Notes: generated from the sequence alone by a model not told the origin. A DNA stretch of 64,000 nt from Histoplasma ohiense (GCA_017607445.1 JAEVHH010000003.1:2170001-2234000); one strand, 5' to 3'. Counted from the first letter of the stretch, positions 38,705 to 51,308 are shown. Made by a program: numbers and translations.

Positions 38705-41700
38705 GCAGAATAAGTATATTCAGCAGTCATTGTTATCTTCTTTGTTTTTGTTTACTGACTGACTTCTGATAGATTTTATTAAACTGTTCCAAGTACTTCT
38801 GACTGTTCATCAAGTTTTTCTTGAGTTCCCAAGAATTGTCTGCATCTGTACAATCTTTCCATTTGACAAGATATTGTGTTTGACTGTGATACTGATGCTT
38901 GTCTAATATAGCTTCAACTTCTCATTCCTCTTGCATGTCTATAATTATCAGTTCTGCTTGCGGGATTTGTCTGTCGCGCACGTGATATGGTTTGAGAAGG
39001 GAAACATGGAATATGGAATGAATTCCTTTATATTGTGATGTGAGTTTCAGTTTGTACGCCTGCGTACTGCAGATATCAATTATTTGGAAGGGATTCAAAA
39101 ATTGATGATCTAGTTTGGGTGAGGGTCGCAAGGTGGATATATTTTTTGCATGCAGCATTACCCAGTCCTCTATCTTAAAGCTTTTTGATATATGGTGCTG
39201 ATTGTAATACTTTTTCTCAGCTGCTTTGACAGCTTCCAGGCATTCTTGAATCTTGTTCTCTGCTTGCTTCATCTGTTTCACTTGTTCCATTGCTGATTTT
39301 GACATGTCTGTGCTTGGGGGTTCCATATCTATGCAAAGTTCAGTTGATCGGCCGATCATTGCTTCAGATGGTGTTATTTTTATTGATGCATGGAAGGTGT
39401 TGTTATATGCCCATTGTGTCAGAGGAATCCATTCTATCCAATTATCTTGCTGATAGCTGCAATATGTGTGAAGATAATGTTCAATCACCTGATTCAATTG
39501 TTCTGTTTGGCCGTCGGTTTGCGGGTGGAATGCTGTTGATAATTTTTGTTGAACATGAAGCAGATAACACAATGTCAACCAAAACTTGCTATTTATTAAT
39601 GAATCTTGATTGCTAATAATGTTCACAGATAGGCCAAAGTTCTTCACAATCCTTCATACAATAATGTCCACAAGTTCTTCTGCATCTAGCTCTGAAGATG
39701 TGGGCACAATTATGACTCATTTGATGAATAAATCAACAAATATGACAATAGCATTATAGATTTGACTTCCCTTTTTATTATCTGACAGGCCTTCAATAAA
39801 GTCCATGCTAATTGTATGCCATTTCTTATCTGGCACTGGATGTGATTGTAGCAACCCATACAGCTTGTGCTGTGGTATCTTGACACATTGACAAACATCA
39901 CAAGTTCTCACATATTCTGCAATCTCATCACTCATATCATGCCACAAATACTTGTGTTTGATTGCTTCAATGATTTTGTCACATCCAAAATGGCCACCTT
40001 GGAGATCATTGTGATTCATTTTCATTATTTCATGTCTTATGATCTTATCTTGTGATATGTAGACTTTACCATCTTTTCTGAGCAGATCATCTTTATCTAC
40101 TGCTCAGATTGAATGATTATCTATACTAGTGTCACTCATCTCTAGTCTTCTGCAAAGTTCAGACATGCTGGCATCTCTATTCTGAATCTGCAGTAAGAGT
40201 TCAATGATAGATTCAGCTATCTCTTTGTGATAGACTGTCTCAGACTCAAATACCTTGACAGCTAGAATTCATGGCATCAGAGTCTCTAGATTTAACTCTG
40301 TAACATCTGCAATCTCATTCTCATCCACAGATGCATTCTTTATTCTGCAGGGATGGTTGTCATCAATGACTACAGATCTCTTCATTCAACAATTTTCATT
40401 AGCTTGCAGATCTTTTCACATCATCTTGACACATTGATTTAACTTTGTGTTTTCTTTTGTCTTTAGTGACTTAAAGATCCCCTTACACAGCTTCTCTTGC
40501 AGAGTAGAAAGCTCTGTCAAGAAAGCTGTGTGTTTTACAAAATCTGAGCAACAACTTGGTGCATCTGTGGGATTATTTTTCCCAGAATGATGCTCTATTT
40601 CAAAATCAAATACTGAGAGCATTTCCATCCAGCAAATCTGACACCCATTTAACTGCTTCATCATCATGAAGCACTGAAGATTGGCATGGTCAGATAAAAC
40701 AGTTATTGAATGCCTGCTACTATATAAGTAGTGACATCATTGTCTGAAAGCTTCTACAATCAGCAACATTTCTAGATCATATATTTGATAATGTCTTTCT
40801 GTTTCTGTGAGCTTTCTAGATCAGAATGCAATCAGATGTCAGTGATCATCATCTATTAATTGTGATATTACTGCAGTGATTGCAACACCAGATTCATCTG
40901 TTTCTATACAGAGTTTTCACTGCAGATCAAAGTGAATCAACAACAGTGCTTTTGTAAAGCATTCTTTTAACTGCAAAATTGCATGCTTGCAGTTTTTGTC
41001 TAACTGAACAGATGCATTATTCTTCTCCCTTTTCATTTTGTAACCTTTTAACAATTCAGTCAGAGGTGCTGTTATTATTGAGAACTTGTATATGAATTGA
41101 TGATAGAAATTGACAAATTCTAGAAATATTTGCAATTTGTTTATAGTTCACAGTTCTGGCCAATCTAGAATTGTGTTGACATGGTGTTTCTCAACAGTAA
41201 TGCTCTGTGTGGTAACCACAAAACCCAAAAATTCAATTTCTGTTGTGTGGAATGTACACTTACTAAGTTTGGCATATAGTCTCCATCGCCTTAACCATTC
41301 CAGCATGTTCTTAACATGGACGACATGTTCATCAAGTGTGTTTGAATAGATTATGATATTGTCAAGATAAGCCATGCAATATATGTCTAAAAGGTCACTG
41401 AGAGCTTTGTTGATATAAGATTGAAAGATCACAGGGGCATTGATTAGCTCAAAAGATAAGACTAGATATTCAAAATGTTCATATTGTGTTTGAAATGCTG
41501 TTTTTCATTCATTCTCTGCTTGTATGTGAATTCTATGATATGTGTCTCTGAGGTTCAGTTGTGTATATATCTTGACACCTGCTAATCTATCAAGTATTTC
41601 ACTTATCAAGGGCAGTGGGTATTGATTCTTGACTGTTATTTCATTCAATCCTTGATAATCCACACAAAGATGCAGGGTTCCATCTTTCTTGGATGTGAAT

Positions 41701-43516
41701 AATACTGATGTGCTGACTGAGCTCTTGGACAGATGTATTCAATTCTTCTCTAACATCTTTTCAATATATTCTTGAAGGACAGAGAGTTCTTGAGGTGATA
41801 GATTATATATCAGTTGATATGGGGGTTTCTTGCCAGATTTGAGCTCTATGGCATGATCATGAGATGCATGTTCTGCATCAGATATGTCTTCTTGAAATAC
41901 ATCAAGATAATCTTTATAATCATCTGAGATATTTGACTCAGTTGCTGCACTCACAGCTCATAATGATAAGGCAGCAAATATAATATTGCCATCATCAATT
42001 AGTGTTGCGAATTCTTTAGCAGTATTCAGATGCATGTGGTTAATATTCAACACTTTTCTATAGATTCAGCATCTTCACACCCAGTTGATATCAGAGTTCA
42101 CAGCTTCCAATCAAGACATGCCCAAAATTATATCATATCTGCTAATATCAGTCTCTTTGAAATGGTGGAATCCTTCTCAGAGAACATGTTTGTCATTGAT
42201 AATCTTCATTGCAGCTCTTTGTTGTTCATATGATTTAATCTTATGATTATCAACTGCTTCCACTACTTTTGATTTACCTTCTGCCTTTGAGAAATATTTT
42301 GATGCCCAGATGTGGGACACAAAGTTCACATCTGCGCCAGAATCCACTAGCATCCACACCATCGACCATTCCACTTCTGTCAGCATCCATGTATTCATCG
42401 CCAATAATTGTTTATCTCACAGTCTAGTTGTTCATATTCTCAATGCAGCAGCTGCTTCTATAATTGGGATTGCTGGTTTTTTGCTTGTCAAACTTGGTTG
42501 TGCTTTTCAGAATGTAACATCCAACAATCATTTGCAATATGACCCTTCTTATGGCAGTGAGAACACTCCTTCATTCAGTTATATTTATCTTTCTTGATTT
42601 GTTCAGTTGAATCCATTTGTTCCTCTTGTTTCCTCTTGTTCCAACAGTTGCTAGATTTATCAGAACAACACTGATTCTCTACAAATATCACAGATCTTTC
42701 TTTGTGAATAGCACATCATCACTTCAGTATATTTTTCTCAAGAGTCTGTAGAGTTCAAAGCAACTCTTCATAGTTCTGAGGCTCTTGATTTCAACAGTTG
42801 AGTTCAGTGCATAATATCTTCAATGTCTTACTACACAAGTTATCCATTCTTTGTTCTTTGCTATATGGGGGTAAGTAGTATTCTCAGTCTTTGAGATATT
42901 TAGAGAAATTGTGTATCAATTGCCATTCTTCTTGCTTTGCATCTTGAAATTTTTGGCTCATCAATTGATGCTGATTCTGTGGATTGTTAATTTGCATTTC
43001 TAGGTGTGATAACATATTGTCAAAAGTCAATGATGTTGCTCCTCCATGTCTCTCATACAATGATACAAAATTCAACCATTTCTGCTTAATGTGGGTGTCA
43101 AGGTAGAGTTTAGCATCATTTATCTTGTGTTCTTTCTTTTGATAATACTGATGGTGGTGTGTAAAGAGAGTCAACATGCAATCTTTATAGTTCTTGAATT
43201 CTAACATATTTTTTCCTTGATAATAGTTCTTAATCTTCAACCTCAGTGGTGTTTCATTATCATCATCTGTATTGTTCGCAGATCGATTTTGTGGTGGTCC
43301 TGTGGTGATATTCTGGGTTAATTGAGGCTTGATGAGAGTATCTCCACAAATCTGCACTTCCAACTTGTTGAGCTGCTGTTGTGCATGCAGAATAGCTAAT
43401 TGCTGCTCTCATTCACAAATTTGATCATTCAACTGTTGCAAACACACATTGTGATCATCGGAGGCAGTAGAAGATTCAGGTTGGTTTTCAAGGGATCTTG
43501 TGTGTGTTGAAATCAT
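38694..43516 (-). pseudogene. G3 gag-pol polyprotein (chromovirus)
   Basis: ATG at 43516 (MISTHTRSLENQPESST). Gag has a long open part (43363-42884) with LKIKNYYQGKNMLEFKNYKD and HIKQKWLNFVSLYERHGG; the zinc knuckle is near 42531-42567; protease DSGADVNFVSH near 42347; RT with YLDN at 41358-41369; RNase H tail FDFEIEHHSGKNNPTDAPS near 40550-40610; integrase HHCC (HFGCDKIIEAIKHKYLWHDM ... CDVCQ) at 39900-40025; the core is open for 241 codons (39647-38922) with HPQTDGQTEQLNQVIE; a chromodomain (QYLVKWKDC...SWEL) near 38820-38880. The ancestral stop is at 38694, overlapping the antisense gene end; a TAA also occurs at 38733. The best preserved G polyprotein here, but still with stops. Confidence 0.9.
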
Positions 43517-43621
43517 CTTGTGTGTTTTAACTAATGTTGTGTGTTTTAACTAACATTGCATGCTTTATTGTAGGTGTGCATAACAACGGACCACTCAAAT
43601 AAAGTTTAGAGCGATTAGAAT

Positions 43622-43892
43622 TGTAAGAGATGGTTGTAGGTATAATTATGGGAGTAGTGTGAAGTACACATGTAGGATGTTAAGAAGGTAGCAATCTCTA
43701 TTATTCAAAGCTAATCGCTGATCTCCTAATATCTACAGATATCAGCAAGCATTATATAGGTGACCACCACGCGCTACAGCTGTCTATGGTGCTGTGTGCT
43801 ATGTCCCTCTTCATTAATTCTGGCGTGTTCTGTGTTCTTCTATCGCCACATAGCTATTTCCTAATATAGATATCTCCGTTGCGCCTATTACA
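43622..43892 (-). repeat. G3 5' LTR (271 bp)
   Basis: TGTAAGAGAT...GCGCCTATTACA; keeps more CpG than the other LTR (accaccacgcgctacagc). Right flank gctct at 43893-43897. Confidence 0.95.
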
Positions 43893-44662
43893 GCTCTCAA
43901 GAGAGAAGCTTTCAATCCTCAATAAATACAAGAGAGATCTAGCACTCTATCTCATATGAAAATCAAAAACAAACATCAAATTGAACATCAATGAACAAGC
44001 AATAGACTCACTATCCAATCAAGTGTGGTATATCCATAGTAGATTGAATGACAACACATTAGCAAAATTTCAACTCTGAATAAATTATTGTCAGAACTAT
44101 CAGTATATATCAGAGCTAGTTTTTCAACAACTCAACTCTCTCTTTCTCAATTCTACACTTCAAATCAAAACATTAGACTGACTTAATTAAACTCATCAGA
44201 TAAATGTTGTGTTGACAACTTATCTTTCTGAATTCAATCACAAGCTTCTAGAAACAGATGAGCAAGACTGAGACAATACTGTCAAAATCAATATACTGTT
44301 CAAGAATTTGAACTTTCAGTTGCATAATCAAAATATAGAGTGTTCAAAACTTTCAATATACAGCAAATTCTGTGCTGATCTTTGTCTGTTGAACAACAAT
44401 CTGTCTCAGTTCTGCATGCTTCAAAATTGTAGAGAATTTCACTGAACAAATATATACACTTCAAACCACTCTGCAGCACTCCCCATCTCTGAATCAGAAT
44501 CAATGAACTGAGTCTCACATATGAACACAAGCTGCTCAAGAGTCTCTAACATCTCAGAGAAGAATATCATCAATTAAATCATCAGAGAAGTCTGCATACA
44601 CTGTGACAAATCAGAGTACTTCACAAATCAATATCTGAATGCAATTGCTTCAAGCAAACCCC
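43893..44662 (+). pseudogene. H1 gag, middle part with zinc knuckle
   Basis: Continues gag after the duplicated gctct (SREKLSILNKYKRDLALYL). Helical gag sequence follows (WYIHSRLNDNTLAKFQL, LVFQQLNSLFLNS), then a zinc knuckle CIHCDKSEYFTNQ near 44590-44630, where the last Cys is Tyr. Interrupted at 44662 by the solo C LTR, with acccc at 44658-44662. Confidence 0.75.
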
Positions 44663-44925
44663 TGTGAGGTGTAGTGACAGTGTGAAGAGTAACAGTAGAA
44701 GATAGTTTATAGCGTAGCGGAGATAATAGTAATATATTGTAGAGTGTAGTATAGTAGCATAATGTAGTGTAGCTAATCACTAAGAAAGAAAAGAAAGAGA
44801 AAGAAGATGTGCGAAATACATACATTGATATATATATACATATAGAAATAGCGGTAGCGAGAGTATAATGGAAAGAGGTAAGAATAAGCGAAGATAATAA
44901 GGAAATAATAAACAAGTGCATTACA
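44663..44925 (-). repeat. Solo family-C LTR (263 bp)
   Basis: TGTGAGGTGT...GTGCATTACA on the plus strand, bracketed by acccc (44658-44662 and 44926-44930). A full 5-bp duplication with one LTR means the rest was lost by LTR-LTR recombination. The empty site is visible in H2 near 57860-57880 (reverse complement). Some CpG is retained (agcgtagcgg). Confidence 0.9.
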
Positions 44926-45757
44926 ACCCCCCACACACATGAACACTGTGTTGTCTGTGGACAAGCAAGAACAGGGAAAAGATGAGCTCTCACTCTAAAA
45001 CACAGATGAGAGCTCAAGAAGCAAAAAGCTAGCTGAAGATTCAAGCAGAAAATGCAAGTGAATGCAATCATAATCTCTATCATTGTAAATAGCTTAGTCA
45101 ACATATGAGCAATGATAGACAGTGGTTTTCTTCACTATACTCTTATAGACACTCAGCTGATTGAGAAGTATAAGCTTCAGCATATTCTCTTTCTCAAACT
45201 GTATAAGCTCAGTGAATTTGACAGCCTCAGAGAATCTGCCTTCTACAACATGATAAGATTTAATATTGATGTAGAAGGACACAAGAAAAAGAATGTATAC
45301 ATATACAAAATACAAAACCTTGAGTACAATCTAATGCTCAGTCTATCATGACTTACAGAATTTGAAATCTTGTTGAATGCACACAATCACTGTCTTATTT
45401 TCCCAGAAGATGACTGTGTTTACAAAAAGAATGTTGATAAAACTGCTGATCTCACTCAGATATCAGTGAAAGCATACAAACTACTAATCTATCAAGCACA
45501 TGAGAAGAAGAATGTCCAAGTGTTTGCTGCTAGCATGACAGATATCAAAAAAGTGTTAGAAAAGTTAGAACTCAAAGATCTCAAGAAACTGCATAAGAAA
45601 CTACTCAAATCATACAAAGACTTCACAGATATATTCAACAAGAAAGAAGCTGAAAAGCTTCCCTCTCACTAAGAACTCAGTATAGATCATACAATTGAGC
45701 TCATTAAGAAAGACATTAAAAACTCACAATCACTCTGAGATTCTCTCTACAGTATAT
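44926..45757 (+). pseudogene. H1 gag end, aspartic protease and RT start
   Basis: After the solo LTR the frame continues with HEHCVVCGQARTGKR. The protease is at 45105-45360 (MIDSGFLHYTLIDTQLIEKYKLQHI, catalytic D-S-G). A 100-codon open stretch at 45370-45672 (MLNAHNHCLIFPEDD ... ELKDLKKLHKKLLKSYKDFTDIFNKKEAEKLPSH) links the protease to RT, ending in the usual LPxH motif before RT. RT begins at about 45690 and is cut at 45757 by the LINE fragment. Confidence 0.85.
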
Positions 45758-46520
45758 AATTTGAAACTAAGCCAAAGTGGAAGACTTGCTCAATAAAGTG
45801 TAAGAAGAAACTTTTTGCTACAATAATGCAGCTAAAGCTTGAACATGGATATTTCAAATCATATTTAGCAAAGTTTAAAGATGATTTAAATGATCTGTGT
45901 TCAGATTGTCAGTTATATGAAAATCCAGAGCATCTTCTGTTACTTTGTACAAAGTATTCAGAACTAAGATTGAGACTGAGAGAGAAATATCAACTGAATC
46001 AGTTAAATTTGAATTTGCTATTCAATACAAAGGCTGGAAATATGTTTTTAATTGAATATTTAAATGAGTCAAATATTGCTACAAGAGCTTGTTTGAATAG
46101 TGTTATTTGATGATATTTATATCAGTTGTTCTTGTTTATTTTATTTTGATCTTTTCTTTAACTTTGTTTATTGTTAATTTTCATTTGTTTCAAGCAGTTT
46201 GCTTCATTATTTGTTGATAAAGTCATTGCAAATGTTTTTTCTTTTCTGTTAATTTTTAATAGCTGCTGTCTTTTGTAATATTTATTTCCTTTGTTTTGAA
46301 GTTGAGTTGTGCTAACTCATTGACATTCTTTTGATTTTATTTTTGGATTGAATAGTTTGAATAGTTGTTTGATTCTGGGCTGGAATTCTGTTAATGCATG
46401 TGTCAAATTGTTTTTGTATATTAGAATATTCTTGATTTGAAAAATCCTGAAGTATTTCAGGTAGATGTCATAGTCACTGACTGTATACATCTATAATTGA
46501 AGAATAATAATAATAATAAT
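45758..46520 (+). mobile_element. 5'-truncated LINE fragment with (TAA)n tail, in H1 RT
   Basis: 763 bp, 13-bp duplication ctctacagtatat at 45745-45757 and 46521-46533. It corresponds to 22618-23380 of the composite (same zinc-finger tail, 45826-46110: LCSDCQLYENPEHLLLLC). The empty site is visible in H2 near 57045 (reverse complement). It shows that the LINE partner of the composite was active in this genome. Confidence 0.9.
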
Positions 46521-49406
46521 CTCTACAGTATATCATATGATGAGCTTCTCATTCTACAAAAAACACTCAACAGATTACTAGACAAAGACTTCATTCATAT
46601 TAACAACTCATCCACTGCAGCATCTGTACTGTTTGCAAAGAAATCAGAAGAAGGGTTACAATTCTGCATCAACTATCAAGAACTTAACAAGATTACACAG
46701 AAGAACTGATATCCTCTTCCACTCATCAATGAAACACTCAAACAGATAGAAAAAGTAAAATGATATACAAAACTTGACATCTCTGCAGCCTTCTACAAGA
46801 TAAGAATTAATAAAGATGACATATGACTAACTGTCTTTCATATGTGTTATAGATTATACAAATGGACAGTGACCCCCTTTGAATTAGCAAATGCTTCAAG
46901 TATGTTTCAGAAATACATTAACTGAGCTCTACAAGATCTGCTGAATGAGATCATCTCAGTGTACATGAATGATATCTTGATCTTCACTGATGAATCATTT
47001 ACTGAGCACTGTAAGCATGTACAACAAGTGCTTGACCATCTATGAAAAGCTGGACTGCAAGTGAACATTGACAAATGTGACTTTGAGATCAAATCTACAA
47101 CCTACTTAGAATTCATCATCAAAGCTGAAAAAGATGTACACATGGATTCTAAGAAGATGGAAGCAATTCTCAACTGAGAGATATCAGTCTCAGTAAAAGA
47201 GATTAGAAGCTTTCTAGAATTTATCAACTTCTATCAAAGATTCATCAAAGACTTCTTCAATATTATATGATCACTGACAGATCTGACTCAGAAAGATGCT
47301 GTATTTCAATGAACTGATGAAGCAGATGCAGCATTCAAAAAGCTGAAGCATATATTCACAAACACTTCAATGCTGCAATCATTCAATTCAGATAAGCATA
47401 CAATTCTCAAAACAGACATCTCAGATTATATAGTAGATGAAGCATTAATACAATACAATAACAAACATGTTCTACAATCTTGTTCTTTCATCTCAAAAAA
47501 GATGTCACCCACTGAATGCAACTACAAAATCTACAACAAGAAGCTTCTAGCAATCATACAATGTCTTGAGAAATGAAAGTTCAAACTTATGAGTGTTGAG
47601 AAGTTTGAGATTGTTATCAATTATAAGAACTTAGAATACTTCACAACCACTTATAAGCTTACTGAGAGATATATGTATTGATCATTGTTTCTTAGTCATT
47701 TTTCATTCACAATTCATTATCAATCTGAAGTAGAGAACCCTCTTGCAGATGCTCTGTTCCACTGAGAACAAAATATATCATCTGATGACTTAGATGACAG
47801 ATGGAAACACTGAGAGTATTAGTTAATTGACTCTGCAATCATAGAAAGTTCTATACAATCAGACAAACCTCATATATATATCAATCAGTTCCAAGCTCAA
47901 GAATTCTCACTTGAAAAACAATGAAGACTAGCAGCAGAAGTAGATGAATTCTGACAGCAAGCTGCTGAAGCTGTACAAAGTAAAGCATCTCAATTTCTCA
48001 CAGATGTATATTCAAGAACAGATATCTCAGCATATTTAATCAACAATAACAATCATTTACACTTTTGAGATAGACAATGAGTCCTCAATTCAGAACTTCT
48101 ACAAACACAGATCATGCAAGAAATTCATGACTCACTGATGATCAGACACTCAGAATATGAAATCATGTACAACATCATCATCCAAAAATTCTACTGATCA
48201 GATATGTCAAAAGACATACATCAGTTTGTACACAACTGTGATCACTGCAGCTCAGTGACAGTATGATGTGAATACTGAAAAGAGATGCTGAAGCTTCTAT
48301 CTGTTCTCAATCAAACTTGACACAATATAGCTATTAATTTTGCAGTTTTCTTATTCAAAGATGGAGGTTCTATGAACATTCTAGTCATTGTCAACTGACT
48401 CAGCAAGGGTGTAATACTACAGCTCTGTGACAAGATGAACACCAAAGTAGTTGCAGATGCCTTCATCAGAAGCCCATTCTATCATATACACAGTCTGCCT
48501 TCATTCATTGTGTCAGATAGAGACAGTCAATTCATCAGTGCACTTTGAGTCTGTGTATGTCAATTATTAAAAATCAAACAAAAATTATCAACAGTGTATC
48601 ACTCAGAGACTGATGAAGCTACTGAAAGAATGATATAAACAGTAAAGAACATTCTCTGTAAGTTCTGCAATTACACACAAGACAACTGAAGCAATCTGCT
48701 GCCACATACTGAGATTGCAATTAACAGTTGAGATTTCATCACAACAAGCATAAGCTCATTCTTTCTTCTACACAGATACAACTTAGAGATTCTGAACTTC
48801 TCTGAAACTCTCTGAGAAACCATGTACACCTGCAGCCTTATACAGACAGCAGAGAACATCATGAGTAAGTTGAAGAAAGCTTACAAATGAGCAGAAGCTT
48901 CAATGATCAGCACTCAGTAAGATTATAAAAATCAAACAAACATCAGAAGAAGTTCTGCAACTCAATATTATATAGAAGACAAAGTCTTACTGAATCTCAA
49001 GAACATAAGAACAGATCATCTCTTGCATATACTAGATTATCATCACATCAAATATACAGTGAAGAAAGTGCTAGACACACACAATTATCAACTCAACACT
49101 CTGTCTGACATTCACAATGTCTTTCATACAAACCTGCTTCAATCCACAGTTGAGGATCCATTCCCCTCACAGAGAATCTTCAATTGACAGCCACTCATCA
49201 TTATAGAAGAAGACAACAAACTCAAGTGGGAAATTGAAGCAATTCTTAATGATAGAATCAATCATCATCACTGTGAATATCTCATCAAATGAGTAGAATA
49301 TGATTGTTCAATCTGAGAATCTGCATCTGTCTTGAAGAACATCATCACCCTCAACATCTATAAGTTCTCACTCACTCTGATAGAAGGGGATAATGTGATG
49401 AATTAG
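46521..49406 (+). pseudogene. H1 pol: RT, RNase H, integrase, chromodomain
   Basis: Starts with the duplicated site and continues RT: ISYDELLILQKTLNRLLDKDFI, FCINYQELNKIT, then FELANASSMFQ and YMND at about 46963, where YxDD is expected. RNase H around 47370-47576 (TDISDYIVDEALIQYN). Integrase HHCC near 48130-48260 (RHSEYEIMYN ... CDHC) and core with VSDRDSQFIS near 48510 and a degenerate DEATER region near 48612. A chromodomain near 49262-49340 (CEYLIKWVEYDCSI, a stop, then ESASVLKN). The frame ends at 49404-49406, 13 bp inside the 3' LTR. The polypurine tract agaagggga is 49382-49390. There is no antisense gene in this family. Confidence 0.85.
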
Positions 49407-49927
49407 CATTTATTAATAATTAACTTACACAATCAACTTCTCTTCTGCATTCATTTGTTTCTGACTGTTGTGACCTCACATAATCCTCAATGTTCTTCCA
49501 CTCCATGCTCCACACTTGTGTAGTTTCTAACAATTCTTTCATATAGCTCTTAACATTCTTTCACTTTATGCTCTGTACTTGTATAGTCTCTAACAATTCT
49601 TCTGTGTAGCTTCTAACATTCTCTCACTTCATATTCCATGCTTGTGTAGTCTCTAACAATTCTTTCATGTAGCTCTCAATGATTCCCTCACCCCACACTC
49701 TGTGCTTGTATAGTTTCTAATGATTCTTACATATATCTCTTAATGTTCTTTCACTCCACACTTCACTGTGAAATGGCTTCTGATATTCTTTCACTCTGAA
49801 CTTCTCTCTATAAGAACCCTCTTTGTATGATCTTTTCTTCTGATTTCTTTTCTCTTTCTTTTCTTAATCAATTCATAATCTGTATTTAGAATAGTGCTAG
49901 ATTGTTAATCGAAGTACATCTGTTACA
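49394..49927 (+). repeat. H1 3' LTR (534 bp)
   Basis: TGTGATGAATTAG...ACATCTGTTACA. It contains four or five degenerate copies of a 70-80-bp unit (ctaacaattcttycrtgtag-like). Outer flank aaaca does not match the other side (agaac). Confidence 0.9.
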
Positions 49928-51308
49928 AAACATTGACACAGCCTACATCAGATCACTGAAGCTGAAGTCATCAGTCAATTTTATTATTGAAAAGACTGAT
50001 AAGAGACAGAGAAAGACTGTTATAATGTCTTCTTCAATTCTCAAAGAAATCAGTGACAGCATTCTCACAGTCATCTCTCAGCTGTAGAAGTAGTTTGAGA
50101 AGACTCAACAACAACAAAATCTACAGTAGAAAACTCTCATCAGATTGATGAAAACTCTGAACAGCTGAGTTGAGAAGAAGAAACAGTCAGTCAGTCAGAA
50201 CTTTATCTGAGTCTTCTGTGAAAGATTCATCATATATATAACAGCAGATCTGAGCACAGCATTAACTCTGAGAAAGAGTACTACTCTGAATACTCATCTA
50301 CAGTCAAATTCAGTGAAGACAACTGTGAGAGAACTGACTATCTGAGTGAGTATTGTATAGAAGAGAAAAAACTCTGTTCTCTCTGAAGCTATCTCTGTCA
50401 AAACTGTAACTTTCTCAGCTGACAGAGCTAGTGAAGCTGATCTGCAGCTCAAGAACATCAGTCAGTCAAGAAGTCTCACAGAGAACACAAAACAGCAGAA
50501 GAACTCATGAATTCTCATCATTCTTCAGTCAGAGAAACAGATCACTCAACTGCAGTCATATACTGTGCAGCAGATAATCATTGCAAATATTCAGAGAATG
50601 AAGAACATGACTAATATACTGAAGATGAAGCTCATCAGAATAGATTGAGCAATTATATCAAGTAATAGAGATATATATAATGTTCTGATCACTGAGAAAA
50701 CAGTGACTACTCTCTGTGAAGTTCTTAACATCACAGAGATTCAGCTATCAAAGTGATGATACAATTATACTGTTTCAGAGATCTCAGAATTTGTTCAGAA
50801 CTGAGAAGAAACAAAAATTCCCACAGACAAAATAATTGAGAAAGAGATTCTAACTCAGACAAAGATAAAATCAGTAAGCTGTCAACTCTCACAATATGAA
50901 GTGAATCTTAAGATGAGAAAGATTATATGAATTGTCTTCTTTCTCATTCTGATGAAAGACTTCTCATTTTTCAATACTAGTGAGAGAATCAGACTCATTG
51001 AGAAAAGATTTCTGACAGTGAGACATGACTCAGAATATCAGAGATACTGCCACTCATTAAAATGTGCATGACTGACAAGATGCTTCAATTGCAGCAAGCT
51101 CACAAATCAGTATAAAAGATCAACAGATATGAAATGCAAAAGAGTATTATAGTATATCAACTACTATCAACTCTACTCAGCTGAGTATCAGAACTGCTCT
51201 GCTGTGCTCAGATATATGAACAGCATTCTCAGATATCTAACTCAAAAGAAGCTAGCAGCTGTTCACTGTCTTAGCAACAGATGTCACAAAGATACTCAGA
51301 AGCAGTAA
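49928..51308 (+). pseudogene. L3 ORF1, gag-like nucleic-acid-binding protein
   Basis: A forward frame with TGA stops from about 49928 to TAA at 51306-51308. The N-terminal half is Ser/Thr/Gln-rich (MSSSILKEISDSILTVISQL, EKTQQQQNLQ). The C-terminal end has three Cys-containing stretches: RYCHSLKCA, RCFNCSKLTNQYKRSTDMKC and YQNCSAVL, near 51045-51210, corresponding to the CCHC knuckles of Tad-like ORF1 proteins. It would bind element RNA. Confidence 0.7.

Larger units (their letters stand above)
36751..43892 (-). mobile_element. G3: complete chromovirus (7.1 kb) inserted in H1 gag
   Basis: LTRs 36751-37021 and 43622-43892 (271 bp each), flanked by gctct on both sides. The order in its own direction is 5' LTR, gag-pol, antisense gene, 3' region with polypurine tract, 3' LTR. 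The first bases of the left LTR read tataag instead of tgtaag. It is the only G copy complete and contiguous in the window, so it is the best reference for the family. Confidence 0.95.
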
